The notes: generated by a model from the letters alone, not told the origin. A stretch of DNA of 64,000 nucleotides from CAVRAW01 sp963716135 (GCA_963716135.1 OY970289.1:1364001-1428000); one strand, 5' to 3'. Counted from the first letter of the stretch, positions 47,630 to 55,824 are shown. Translations and numbers: made by a program.

Positions 47630-47920
47630 TTCATCCGCATTCGCTCGCCGCCGGCGCCGCCCCTTCTGCACCGTGCCCCACTCTTTGGTCAACGTCTCAA
47701 ACACCTCGGGCGACTCGTAACGGATCACATTCTTGCCTTCCGGCATGGGCCCGATCAGGCCGCGAAACACAGGCAGGCCGCGCAGCCCCAAATCGGTGCT
47801 GCAATCGTCCACGCCAATTTGAGTATGCATCCGCAGCAGCGTGTCGGGACCGTCGTAATCGCGGATGCGAAGCTTGCCATCGGGACCGCGCGAAACCACA
47901 CGGAACGTATCTTTGCTCAT
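47624..47920 (-). CDS. Hypothetical protein (98 aa) with a basic C-terminus
   Basis: A short, probably cytoplasmic protein starting MSKDTFRVVSRGPDGKLRIR and ending in a basic QKGRRRRRANADEG. No family recognised. ATG 47920 has AAGG about ten bases upstream; a TTG two codons earlier is less likely. The coding pattern is like its neighbours. Confidence 0.5.
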   Translation of the reverse strand: MSKDTFRVVSRGPDGKLRIRDYDGPDTLLRMHTQIGVDDCSTDLGLRGLPVFRGLIGPMPEGKNVIRYESPEVFETLTKEWGTVQKGRRRRRANADEG

Positions 47921-48063
47921 CGTCAAAGACCTTGCTGAAATCGGGTTAGGGATGGTTCGATCTCCGCCGGCCCAACAACCTTGGCCGGCAGGATCGATTG
48001 CCTTGGGTAAAACAGGCCATCCTTGAACCCAAGTAGCAAACGACGAACTGGGCGATACTTTTT

Positions 48064-48101
48064 TCTCCCTCTCCCTATGGGAGAGGGCCGGGGTGAGGGT
48101 C
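48064..48101. repeat. Widespread CCCTCTCCCT/AGGGAGAGGG palindromic repeat
   Basis: TCTCCCTCTCCC, ATG, then GGGAGAGGG and GGGGTGAGGGT. This imperfect palindrome belongs to a very common intergenic repeat type of many environmental bacteria (general knowledge). It sits in the non-coding stretch before the REP/RAYT locus. Confidence 0.65.
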
Positions 48102-48264
48102 CTCGTATGAAATTTCTCTGGCGGGATAACTAGACACCGACATCCTGTCCTATCGGCGGCCAGCCCGCCGCAGGCGCAAGCATTTTCCCCGCTCCCCTAC
48201 GCCCCTTTCCCCCGCCACACGCGGCCCATTTCCCTGTGCATAATCCGCACGAACTGCCCCTTAC

Positions 48265-48290
48265 TTAGCCCCCGGTCAATGACCGGGGGC
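48265..48290. repeat. REP-like hairpin 1
   Basis: TTAG followed by GCCCCCGGTCA (48268-48278) and its exact reverse complement TGACCGGGGGC (48280-48290) with a one-base centre. Related copies flank the RAYT-type gene. Confidence 0.7.
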
Positions 48291-48341
48291 AACGCAGGTT
48301 CACTGCCAACGGAACCTTCATCTGGCCATTGGACCCACACT

Positions 48342-48368
48342 GCCCCCGGTCAGTGACCCGGGGCTAAA
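48342..48368. repeat. REP-like hairpin 2 (inverse orientation)
   Basis: GCCCCCGGTCA (48342-48352) and TGACCCGGGGC (48354-48364) pair with one mismatch and are followed by CTAA, the complement of the TTAG head of copies 1 and 3. The tail overlaps the stop codon of the RAYT-type gene. Confidence 0.7.
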
Positions 48369-48858
48369 TATCGAGCGGAACGATAAAGCTCCACGGTTTC
48401 GCTGGCCGCCCGCCCCCAGTGTTGTGGCGCTCCACGTAGGCCACCCGATTTCTGACCGACTTCGTATCAAAACAAAACCGCTTGTCATATCCATCCGCCC
48501 AAATTGGTCGACCGACCCGCATTCCAAACCGCGCCGCATCCTTGGCGCATTTCACCACATCGCTGATTGGAACCCTGGTAGCACTAACGACATAATGCAC
48601 GTGCCAAGTCTGGACTGTCATTGCCAAAATCTGCTGCTGCTTCCGAGCAACCAGCGATTCGCCGATCAATTGCCCGATGCGCATCAAATCTCGCGCAGCG
48701 AAGCGAAACGCCGCATGCTTCATCCTCTGCTCGTCGTTCGCCTCCAGTATCGGATCGGGCGGATAAACAATTCCCTCATCAACCCACTTCCGCCCGTCGC
48801 CCCGCAACCACGACCCGTACGTGGTCATGGTGATCATCGTCGCCAACGTCCGCCCCAT
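48364..48858 (-). CDS. REP-associated (RAYT/IS200-like) Y1 transposase
   Basis: A 164-residue HUH-type transposase-like protein. It starts with the family phrase MTTYGSWLRGDGRKWVDEG, has the paired-His motif TWHVHYVV (His86, His88) and a candidate catalytic Tyr141 in RVAYVERHN. It is single-copy within the window and lies between TTAG-headed palindromes (two beyond its 3' end, one 15 bases upstream of its start), the typical arrangement of a RAYT with its REP sequences. The stop codon TAG is part of REP copy 2. It probably mobilises or once mobilised those hairpins. Confidence 0.75.
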   Translation of the reverse strand: MGRTLATMITMTTYGSWLRGDGRKWVDEGIVYPPDPILEANDEQRMKHAAFRFAARDLMRIGQLIGESLVARKQQQILAMTVQTWHVHYVVSATRVPISDVVKCAKDAARFGMRVGRPIWADGYDKRFCFDTKSVRNRVAYVERHNTGGGRPAKPWSFIVPLDI

Positions 48859-48872
48859 TTGTTTCGCCCCTA

Positions 48873-48900
48873 TTTAGCCCCGGGTCACTGACCCGGGGCA
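48873..48900. repeat. REP-like hairpin 3
   Basis: TTTAG, then GCCCCGGGTCA (48877-48887) and the exact reverse complement TGACCCGGGGC (48889-48899) with a one-base centre. It lies just upstream of the RAYT-type start. Confidence 0.7.
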
Positions 48901-49055
48901 ATGCGCGTCCCAATCAGCCGCATTTTTGCGCCACCAAACGGCCGGTGTAAACCGCCTCCTGAATTTTTTTGCGAAAGCAAAAAAACGCGGTAACATGTCG
49001 GTTTGCGATCCAGCCCTTGTTGCCATATACCCCGACCCGGAAGAACGGGTGAGTT

Positions 49056-49448
49056 ATGCCGATTCTCGATCCACTCGATCAGCTTCGCAAAATTGCAGCG
49101 CTCAAGGACGAGGGTATCCTCGCGCCAGACGAGTTTGAACGCATCAAAGCCGATCTGCTCAACAAAGCAACGCATTGCGAAGCAGCGCCTGCATCCGCTT
49201 CCGAATGCGTGACTCAAAACGATCTCATTAACAGCCGAAACCAATTAAAGTCTCGTGAAAGTCATTTCAACAGTCTGCGAAAGGTTCGTCATACCCGCGC
49301 GAAAACTGAAAGGGCAAAGACTAAAGCTTCGATATTGCAAGCTCTTGCAAAAGATACGAATATCGCTAGGGGACATCGCACTCGGCCGTGTCGGGCCTAT
49401 CACGGTTATGGCCGGACTTGGCGTGCTCCTCGGCGTCATTGCCTTTGA
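49056..49448 (+). CDS. SHOCT-domain protein, possibly the N-terminal part of the adjacent Mrr-like protein
   Basis: The first 40 residues form a SHOCT (short C-terminal) domain: LDQLRKIAALKDEGILAPDE, then FERIKADLL. SHOCT domains are small oligomerisation or interaction modules. After about residue 65 the frame becomes basic and structureless and runs over the start of the Mrr-like gene in a different frame. The two may be one gene separated by a 2-base deletion between about 49255 and 49400. The sequence is clearly more AT-rich than its surroundings. Confidence 0.5.
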   Translation: MPILDPLDQLRKIAALKDEGILAPDEFERIKADLLNKATHCEAAPASASECVTQNDLINSRNQLKSRESHFNSLRKVRHTRAKTERAKTKASILQALAKDTNIARGHRTRPCRAYHGYGRTWRAPRRHCL

Positions 49449-50073
49449 CGTCCTTTCACTCGGACCGATTCTCATCGGCGGCGTGGTCGGTTTTCTCATC
49501 ATGCTGTTAGCAGCGGTCCATATCTTCGTCTCTCCAACGGACGGTTCGATTCGAGCGAGCATTCAATCCAGCGAAACTACTATTCGCGATCTTCAAACGG
49601 CTTTGGCGCACGATGAAGCCGCATTCCAACTTGCAAATACCAACCTGCAAAATGCACGCGCCGATCTAAAGAATCTTCTCGCGAAGTTTCAAAGCCGGCG
49701 AAATGTACTATTGTCAATGGATTGGCGAACACTTCGCGGGATTCCATTTGAGTTTTTCTTACGCGACATCTTTGAGGATTTGGGCTTCAAGGTAACGGGG
49801 ACTAAAACGTCCGGCGACCAGGGCATTGACCTAATTGCGGAGCGCGACGGCCTAAAGCTTGCCATTCAGGCAAAGGGATACGCCGAGAGTGTCGGAAATA
49901 AAGCGGTCCAGGAAGCTCACACCGGAATGTGTTTTTACAGTTGCAATCGATGCGCAGTAATCACAAATAGCGTCTTCACGCCCGCAGCAGTCGAGTTGGC
50001 ACAGCGTGTTAAATGCCTTCTTATCGACGGCTCGCAGATACAAGCGCTGATTCTTGGAAAAGTTCATCTGTAA
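49255..50073 (+). CDS. Mrr-like restriction endonuclease with two transmembrane helices
   Basis: A 272-residue protein. Helices at about residues 48-66 (PITVMAGLGVLLGVIAF) and 70-92 are followed by a coiled coil (105-150). The C-terminal PD-(D/E)xK nuclease domain is of the Mrr_cat type, with Glu166 in PFEFFLRDIFEDLGFKV, Asp192 in GDQGIDLI and Gln205-x-Lys207 in AIQAKGYA. Such membrane-linked Mrr proteins often act as defence or modified-DNA nucleases; that role is inferred. GTG start at 49255 is weak and the N-terminus may lie in the SHOCT frame. Base composition suggests recent acquisition. Confidence 0.72.
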   Translation: MKVISTVCERFVIPARKLKGQRLKLRYCKLLQKIRISLGDIALGRVGPITVMAGLGVLLGVIAFDVLSLGPILIGGVVGFLIMLLAAVHIFVSPTDGSIRASIQSSETTIRDLQTALAHDEAAFQLANTNLQNARADLKNLLAKFQSRRNVLLSMDWRTLRGIPFEFFLRDIFEDLGFKVTGTKTSGDQGIDLIAERDGLKLAIQAKGYAESVGNKAVQEAHTGMCFYSCNRCAVITNSVFTPAAVELAQRVKCLLIDGSQIQALILGKVHL

Positions 50074-50211
50074 AGCGTCGTTCCTAAGTGCTGGAATGCC
50101 AAGACCCCGCGACCATTTTTGCAGACCAAAGAGGAGAGTCGGAAACGGGCGGTTTCCGAACCAGTAGGCTATTGAGACGATGAGACCGCTCCTAACTCCG
50201 GCATAAATCCA

Positions 50212-50319
50212 ATGGTTTTGAAATTGCTAGGGGCTGTCTTGTTTGTGCTGGGATTGCTTCTTGCCGTAATCGCAGGGTTTGGATGGTTTGCCAGTACGGG
50301 GCAAGGTGACTTGCTTTGA
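50212..50319 (+). pseudogene. Small two-helix membrane protein, N-terminal fragment split by the IS element
   Basis: MVLKLLGAVLFVLGLLLAVI starts a 35-codon frame that stops just before the left end of the IS element. After the element, 51570-51806 continues with a second helix (YVIIFLGILAFGLLLIGYRW) and a soluble tail (FARELGIKFPKNITKGELSD). Joining the flanks and restoring one T in TTT near 50314-50318 gives one continuous frame (DLLLISVFQQQLKGDRYV). The two pieces are therefore read as one interrupted gene. Confidence 0.6.
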
Positions 50320-50335
50320 TTTCCTGTACCAGAGG

Positions 50336-51373
50336 TTATGAAGGTACGCCTTGGGTGATTCCGCTGTGCTGCGGAGCGTAGGCCGTAGGCCGAAGCGGAG
50401 CAGCACAGCGGGCCGCGAACTCGACCGGGGTCACATACCCCAGCGAGCTGTGCGGCCGGTGATGGTTGTAATCCTCCTTCCAAGTGGCGGTCAGCTTCCG
50501 GGCCGACGCCAAACTCTCGAACATCTCGACCGCCAACAACTCGTCCCGCAGCCGGCTGTGGAAACTCTCAGCGTAGCCGTTCTCCCAGGGGCTGCCAGGC
50601 GCGATGTACAAAGTCTCGATCCCCACTTGCTTCGTCCAGCGCCCAATCGCCTGGGCGATGAACTCCGGACCATTGTCGCTGCGAATGCACTTCGGCACGC
50701 CCCGCATGGCGAATAGCTCCGCCAGCGTGTCGATCACGTCTTCGCTGGTGATGCTGCGATCCACCTTCAGTGCTAAACATTCCCGCGTATATTCATCCAC
50801 GATCGACAGCCACTTCAGCGTGCTGCCGCTGGCGGTGCGATCGAACACAAAATCCCAGCACCACACGTGGTCTTGATGCTCGGCTCGGCGCTGCTGACAG
50901 CCGTTGATGCTCATTCCCAAACTCCGGCGTTTCCGTCTCTTTCGCGGTACTTTTAACCCTTCTCGACGCCACAGCCGATAGACTCGCGTGTCGCTGGCGC
51001 GCCAAGCCTCCCCGCGCAGCAAGGCGCCGATCCGGCGATAACCGAATCGCGGTCGCTGGCACACCAACTCCCGCATTCGCCGCGTCAAAGCTGCCTCGTC
51101 GTCTCGCGGTTGGGCCTGGTAACGCTGACTGCTGCGCGGCTGATCCAACACCTCGCACGCCCTTCGCTCGGACACCTGGAACGCTGCTTGCAGTTCACAG
51201 GCCGCCACGCGCTTCCGGCAAGGGCTTACCAGTTTCCCTCCGTGATGTGTTTGAGCATCTGGTTGTCCAACGACAGGTCGGCCACCAGTTGCTTCAAACG
51301 CTTGTTCTCCTCCTCCAACTGCTTCAGCCGCTTGGCCTCCTCCGCCTTCATCCCGCCGTACTGGTTCCGCCAA
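50336..51373 (-). CDS. IS3-family transposase OrfB (DDE integrase)
   Basis: DDE integrase catalytic protein. An HTH_21-like part (RFGYRRIGALLRGEAWRASD) is followed by the rve core with the first Asp in HVWCWDFVFDRTASGS, the second in CIRSDNGPEFIAQAI and the Glu in SPWENGYAESFHSRLRDELL, ending NHHRPHSSLGYVTPVEF. The first ~48 codons overlap OrfA in another frame, so OrfB is normally made as an OrfAB fusion by programmed -1 frameshifting; no obvious A6G slippery run was seen. Confidence 0.9.
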   Translation of the reverse strand: MAEPVRRDEGGGGQAAEAVGGGEQAFEATGGRPVVGQPDAQTHHGGKLVSPCRKRVAACELQAAFQVSERRACEVLDQPRSSQRYQAQPRDDEAALTRRMRELVCQRPRFGYRRIGALLRGEAWRASDTRVYRLWRREGLKVPRKRRKRRSLGMSINGCQQRRAEHQDHVWCWDFVFDRTASGSTLKWLSIVDEYTRECLALKVDRSITSEDVIDTLAELFAMRGVPKCIRSDNGPEFIAQAIGRWTKQVGIETLYIAPGSPWENGYAESFHSRLRDELLAVEMFESLASARKLTATWKEDYNHHRPHSSLGYVTPVEFAARCAAPLRPTAYAPQHSGITQGVPS

Positions 51374-51513
51374 CGCAAGTACGTCGCTTCGCTCACCTCC
51401 AAGGCCTGCAACACCGCCGCTAGGTCTTGCCCGGCGTTCAGCATCGCATCGGCGTCCCGCAGCTTTCTGACAATCTGCTCCGGACCGTGCCGCTTCCTAC
51501 GTTTCGTCGTCAT
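51226..51513 (-). CDS. IS3-family transposase OrfA (HTH)
   Basis: A 95-residue HTH_Tnp_1 protein: RRKRHGPEQIVRKLRDADAM, the recognition-helix region LEVSEATYLRWRNQYGGMK, and a leucine zipper (AKRLKQLEEENKRLKQLVAD). It binds the terminal repeats and fuses with OrfB to give the active transposase. It ends ITEGNW with TAA at 51226-51228. Confidence 0.9.
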   Translation of the reverse strand: MTTKRRKRHGPEQIVRKLRDADAMLNAGQDLAAVLQALEVSEATYLRWRNQYGGMKAEEAKRLKQLEEENKRLKQLVADLSLDNQMLKHITEGNW

Positions 51514-51569
51514 CCTGAAGATCTCCTTGCCCTCCTCGGGCTGTTGAGACCTTCATAATCGATGGATCA

Positions 51570-51806
51570 GTTTTTCAACAGCAGCTCAAAGGTGACCGCT
51601 ACGTCATTATTTTCTTAGGCATTCTAGCGTTTGGCCTTTTGCTAATTGGCTACCGATGGACTCGGCCAAAGCGGTCGATTTCTTGGCGACACGATCCGGC
51701 AACTGATCGACAACGGGAATTCGCAAGGGAACTCGGGATCAAGTTCCCGAAAAACATTACGAAGGGTGAATTGAGCGACTTGATTAGCCGAGTAACGGGA
51801 AAATAG
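51570..51806 (+). pseudogene. C-terminal fragment of the IS-split membrane protein
   Basis: Open from the right end of the IS element to TAG 51804-51806, without its own start. It encodes the second helix (YVIIFLGILAFGLLLIGYRW) and a soluble tail with the QREFARELGIKFPKNITKGE motif that is often seen at the C-terminus of short bacterial membrane or phage-related proteins. It pairs with the fragment at 50212-50319. Confidence 0.6.
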
Positions 51807-51919
51807 GCCGTTCCCTTGCACGAGATAGAAGCCTGATTCTGATCGCGTGATTTTCTCAATTCAATCGGCGTCATTCCAGAATCCTTCGGAATTGGCCACT
51901 TGCGCTATACAATGCACCC

Positions 51920-52078
51920 GCGGAGTACTGACTCCGCACCGCGATCTTTGACAACTGAAAAACAATCGAGCTGTTCTGTCCGGCGAGTTTGCGCGCCGCC
52001 GCGGACAATATTCACTCCATTTTGTCCGCGCGGCGCTCCACGCCCTTCGGCTCTTCGCGAACGCTCCGCTCGCCGAAG
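51920..52078. other. Cluster of three strong hairpins in a 450-base intergenic region
   Basis: Between the pseudogene and the Cys-rich gene no protein is convincing, but three stems are. GCGGAGT/ACTCCGC spans 51920-51937. GCGCCGCCGCGGACAA at 51993-52008 pairs with TTGTCCGCGCGGCGC at 52022-52036 with one bulge. CTTCGGC/GCCGAAG spans 52045-52078. They could be a structured RNA, a relic of a mobile element or REP-like DNA; the sequence alone does not decide. Confidence 0.4.
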
Positions 52079-52182
52079 CCGTCAAAACCATCGAATTTCG
52101 CCGGCCAATGTGGGACCCCCAGCACCCATGCCAAAATTCCGCCAGCTAATTGCTAATCGCTAGTTGCCACCTGCTCGTCGCG

Positions 52183-52224
52183 CAAACAAAAAACCGCTGC
52201 CGGGAGCTCTTCTCCCGGCAGCGG
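52183..52224 (-). terminator. Rho-independent terminator of the Cys/Tyr-rich gene
   Basis: CCGCTGCCGGGAG at 52194-52206 pairs perfectly with CTCCCGGCAGCGG at 52212-52224 over a five-base loop. On the minus strand the stem is followed by TTTTTTGTTTG, so it terminates the gene at 52256-52651. Confidence 0.85.
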
Positions 52225-52255
52225 TGTTAAAGGACTCGATCAAACCACCCGCGGA

Positions 52256-52651
52256 CTACTTGTGCTTCATGCTCTTGCAGAAGCTCTTACCGCAGTAGTT
52301 CTTGCCGCAGTAGCTCTTACCGCAGTACGAATTGCAGTACGGGTAGCAGCTGTAGGTCGAGCAGCAGTACGGCTGGCAAGTGTAAACCGGCACTTCGCAA
52401 ACCGGCACTTCAATCACGGGCGTCTCGCACACCGGAGTGTAGCAAGGCTCGTAGCAGTACGTGGGGTAGCAGTAATCGTAGCAGTAGCTGTTGCAGTAGT
52501 TCTTGTGGCAGCTGTAATCTTTGTGACAACTGTTGCTCTTGCAGAAACTCTTGCCACTGCCGTTGCCCTTGGCTTCGGCAGTCATCGGAACCAGAACGAA
52601 AGCGACCAACAACAAGGCGACGATCAACGCGATTTTCGTGAAGCTTTTCAT
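52256..52651 (-). CDS. Secreted Cys/Tyr-rich repeat protein
   Basis: A 131-residue protein with a signal peptide (IALIVALLLVAFVLVPMTAE, cleavage after AEA) and a mature part of about 104 residues containing some 19 Cys and many Tyr, mostly as YC pairs. Repeat units are KSYCGKNYCGKSFC at the end and NSYCYDYCYPTYCYEPC in the middle, separated by a VCETPVIEVPVCEVPVYTC segment. GGAGG precedes the ATG. It lies downstream of a TonB-dependent receptor on the same strand. Metal binding or an oxidatively cross-linked envelope component are both possible; neither is shown. Confidence 0.75.
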   Translation of the reverse strand: MKSFTKIALIVALLLVAFVLVPMTAEAKGNGSGKSFCKSNSCHKDYSCHKNYCNSYCYDYCYPTYCYEPCYTPVCETPVIEVPVCEVPVYTCQPYCCSTYSCYPYCNSYCGKSYCGKNYCGKSFCKSMKHK

Positions 52652-52910
52652 GACTCAATCCTCCGGAAAGTAGTAACTCGTTTTTTTCTGTTTTGGCCGG
52701 ACACACGTCCGACTCGTCTAAGGAAGCCAGCGGAGGACTGGGCAGAATGTTACACAGGGGCCAAAAAACCCGAGAAATACCGCAAAACAGGGCCAGTGTG
52801 CCTGACCCTAGAAATGCCCATACAACCGGGCAGGGCCAGCGAAAACCCTGCTATCAGATAGGCGGCAACCGGGGCATCGTCGCCGCCGCTGCCGCCCCTC
52901 ACCCCTCGCC

Positions 52911-55571
52911 CTAGAACTTCCAGTCGAAGCCGAAGTAGGGGGTGAAGCCGGGCGATAGAACCCGCGTGGCTGGAGCGGGGAAGCCGGTTGGGCCCAAGAG
53001 CCGCAAGTCCAGGTGCTCCTGGTAAGTGCGGTTAAAGACGTTATCGATGCCCGCCACCAGCTTCATGTCCTTCGTCCAGTTGTAGTAGGTGCGAATGTAG
53101 GTGGTGGCAAACCCTGGGGTGCGTTCTTCGACGACCTGCGGCACCCCCAGAATCAAGATTTCGCCCAGGCGGTTTTGCGCGGTGACCATGCGCTGGCCGA
53201 CCTCGAATTCCCACCTTCGCTGCCGCGAATCGTCGTGCCAGCGCACTCCCACGGTGCCTTCCAAGGGAGGAATGGAGGGCAACGGCGCGTGGATGTTTTG
53301 ATCGTCCCCTTGCACGTATTTCATTTTGGCAAAGGGCGCAAATGTCGACGTCCAATCCCATTCGCCGCTGGTTTCAAAGCCGGTTAGCGTGGCCAGCGGC
53401 GTGTTGAAGTAGCGCACCAGCCGGGCATCGAAGAACTCGACGACCTGGTCGCCTTCGAACGTGGCATAGTCGACGATCCAGGCGTAGAACGCGGTGGCCG
53501 ACGCGCGGACGTTGTCATATTCGCACGACAAGCCCACGTCGAGTTGGAAGTCTCGCTCCGGTCGCAATTCGTCGTTGCCGATCACTCGCGTGAAACCGCT
53601 CTGCAACAGGCCCAGAAACATGCCGTCGGCGTAGCGTTCGGTGAGCGACGGCGGGCACTGGGCATAGCCGTAACCCACGTTCAACTTCCAATCGGTGTTC
53701 AATTTGAATTCGTTGGTGAGATAGTAGGCATACAAAGCGTTGTTCTGATTCAACGCATCCAAGTTCAAATTGGTATCCGCGCGCACGTCGCTGAATCGCA
53801 CGTTCGTGTTGATCCAATCCACGCGGCCGCCCAGCGCCACGTTCCAACCGTCGGCCATGGGGAATCCGTACTCGGCGAACAGGCCTTCATCCTGCATCGC
53901 GGCAAACGGCAAATTCGTGGAAAACTTGCCCAGCGACAGGGGCGGAATGACGTTCGTCACGTCGAAGTTTTCACGCAGCCCGTTTTGCAGGAAATGAAAG
54001 TCTGCGCCCATGCGGAAGTAGGTGTCGTCCAGATCTCCGAACAGAAACACCGCCCGCGCGCCCGCCGAAGTGTTGTCCCCCAGCGTGTCGCCTTGGATGG
54101 TATTGATGCCGCCGATTTCATTGTCCAGCGCGTACTCGACGCGCTGAATCTGCGGGAAATTCGGATCGCGTTTGCTGTTCGTGATCGAGCCGGTGAATTG
54201 CGTCCGGTTCCACCAACCTTCGTACAGAGCCTTTGTCCACGGCGACATGGGATCTTCATCGGTCGCACGCAACGTCGTGCCCATCGTTTCCAGCGTGTTG
54301 ACGTCCCAGAATTGGGCGGGGTAATTCGTCAACCCTTGATCGAGCCGCAGGAAGCTGAATTCGACCTTTTGATATTTGTTCACGTCGAACCCGTATTGCG
54401 CCCAGACGTCGCCGCTGTCGTAGTTCGATGGGATCTGCAAGCCGTTTCCGGCGATGTAGCTGTCGCCCACCCGGTGCCCGTAGCTGATGCGATAGCCGTA
54501 GTCGTCGTTGCCGCCGTCGGCCGTGAAACGTCCGTAGAGCTGTCCGCCATTGGTGCGCACGTCGCCGTTGGCCCGGTAGTCGCTGCCCGGACCGTCATAG
54601 CGCGGCGTATCTTGCATCACAATGTCGATGTAGCTCAAGCTCGGCCCGTATCGCAAACCATAGGGGCCGGGAATCACGATCACGTCTTGCACCATGCCGG
54701 GATCGACCTTGCTAAGCATCGAATCCATATCTTCCCGCACCGGAAACCAATAGGCGCCGTTGGCCTGCGAGTAGATTTCGTTGAATTCGTAGCCGCGAAC
54801 GTTCGGCGCCAAGGCCACGGGCGAACGCCGGGTGGTGTTCACGCTTTGCACACTGGAAGCCGATTGGAGCAGGCCGCCCAAATCCGTGGGGGCAATGGCT
54901 GCCGCTTGCGCCCCGCCCACGCCTTGCACCGGGCTGCCGCCGACGGCCGCCGCCAACTCGGCGATCGAAACCGTGCTAAGCGAGCCAAGCCCGCCCGGCG
55001 CCGACGGCTCGGTGGGGGCCAGACTCGGCGGCTGCACGGGCTGAAGCGGCTGCAGCGGGGCCAGCGGCTGCTGATACGCCGAGCGGAAGACACCGTGATC
55101 CACGATGATGTTGAAGTTATGAAACGTCGAATCGAGCCATAACTGCTCGTCGGCCGTCGGCTCCGGAGGAGACATCGGCTCGCTACTGGACGCGCTCACC
55201 AATCCGTACGAATCGACCGCACTGCAAACTCCGGGAACGAAGCTGCTGATCCTTTTCACATCGCCATTGAATCGCCGCGTGGGCGAATCGGTCCGCGAAT
55301 ACGGGTTGTAGTCGACGGGGGTTCCGATCGGCTCGCTCCACTTCAAAGGCGCGATATCGGCCTGACCAGAAGCGGGCTTCGACTTGGACAAAAGCGGTGG
55401 TGCGGATTCGGAATTCGAATTCTGCGCCGCAGGTGTTTCCTGTCGGGCCAGTTCGGCGGGTGGCGGCTGGCTCGCCGGCGACAACGGCGCATCTTCAGCC
55501 TGCGCCGCGCCTCGGTAGGCCGGTGAGACTGCTAGCACCGCAAACATCAGTGCGGCCAATGGCCAACGCAT
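52911..55571 (-). CDS. TonB-dependent outer-membrane receptor
   Basis: A protein of about 886 residues with signal WPLAALMFAVLAVSPAYRGA, a long disordered Pro/Ala-rich region (PLAPLQPLQPVQPP), then the plug (FNEIYSQANGAYWFPVREDM; VQDVIVIPGPYGLRYGPSLS) and a 22-strand-type barrel (YRISYGHRVGDSYIAGNGLQ; DDTYFRMGADFHF; GYGYAQCPPSLTERYADGM; GFETSGEWDWTS; YNWTKDMKLVAGIDNVFNRT). The last residues are YFGFDWKF, ending in the aromatic residue required for barrel assembly. The substrate is not evident. ATG 55571 is preferred over the TTG at 55625. Confidence 0.85.
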   Translation of the reverse strand: MRWPLAALMFAVLAVSPAYRGAAQAEDAPLSPASQPPPAELARQETPAAQNSNSESAPPLLSKSKPASGQADIAPLKWSEPIGTPVDYNPYSRTDSPTRRFNGDVKRISSFVPGVCSAVDSYGLVSASSSEPMSPPEPTADEQLWLDSTFHNFNIIVDHGVFRSAYQQPLAPLQPLQPVQPPSLAPTEPSAPGGLGSLSTVSIAELAAAVGGSPVQGVGGAQAAAIAPTDLGGLLQSASSVQSVNTTRRSPVALAPNVRGYEFNEIYSQANGAYWFPVREDMDSMLSKVDPGMVQDVIVIPGPYGLRYGPSLSYIDIVMQDTPRYDGPGSDYRANGDVRTNGGQLYGRFTADGGNDDYGYRISYGHRVGDSYIAGNGLQIPSNYDSGDVWAQYGFDVNKYQKVEFSFLRLDQGLTNYPAQFWDVNTLETMGTTLRATDEDPMSPWTKALYEGWWNRTQFTGSITNSKRDPNFPQIQRVEYALDNEIGGINTIQGDTLGDNTSAGARAVFLFGDLDDTYFRMGADFHFLQNGLRENFDVTNVIPPLSLGKFSTNLPFAAMQDEGLFAEYGFPMADGWNVALGGRVDWINTNVRFSDVRADTNLNLDALNQNNALYAYYLTNEFKLNTDWKLNVGYGYAQCPPSLTERYADGMFLGLLQSGFTRVIGNDELRPERDFQLDVGLSCEYDNVRASATAFYAWIVDYATFEGDQVVEFFDARLVRYFNTPLATLTGFETSGEWDWTSTFAPFAKMKYVQGDDQNIHAPLPSIPPLEGTVGVRWHDDSRQRRWEFEVGQRMVTAQNRLGEILILGVPQVVEERTPGFATTYIRTYYNWTKDMKLVAGIDNVFNRTYQEHLDLRLLGPTGFPAPATRVLSPGFTPYFGFDWKF

Positions 55572-55824
55572 CCGACGAGTCCGCGTAGGTTCGAATCGTT
55601 TCAGCAAACGGAATAACGCGCGCAACCGTGCCCTGAGGCATAGTCGCTATCATCGTTACATTCGGACCTGGCGGTAAAAGAGCTACACTTTAACGCGCCG
55701 AGGCGTTTCGCCCCGCGCAACCGTCAAAGTTTGACACGCAAAGCGCCCGGCAATTGGCAGCTAGCAGCCGCCGCGGAGAAATTTAGCTAGCAAATCGCCG
55801 CCGACCTCGGATATCTGCTCATCC

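Larger units (their letters stand above)
50325..51569 (-). mobile_element. IS3-family insertion sequence (IS407-like group)
   Basis: A 1.2-kb element with the two overlapping frames of IS3-family transposases on the minus strand. Imperfect terminal inverted repeats of about 21 bases are TGTACCAGAGGTTATGAAGG at 50325 and, in inverse, TGATCCATCGATTATGAAGG ending at 51569. No target-site duplication is seen next to these ends, so the boundaries may be off by a base or two or one flank has changed. Confidence 0.82.

Noticed and set aside
50318..51575. A target-site duplication of the IS3 element
   Set aside because: The bases next to the inverted repeats (TTCC on the left, GTTT on the right) do not match, even when shifting the ends by one or two bases.
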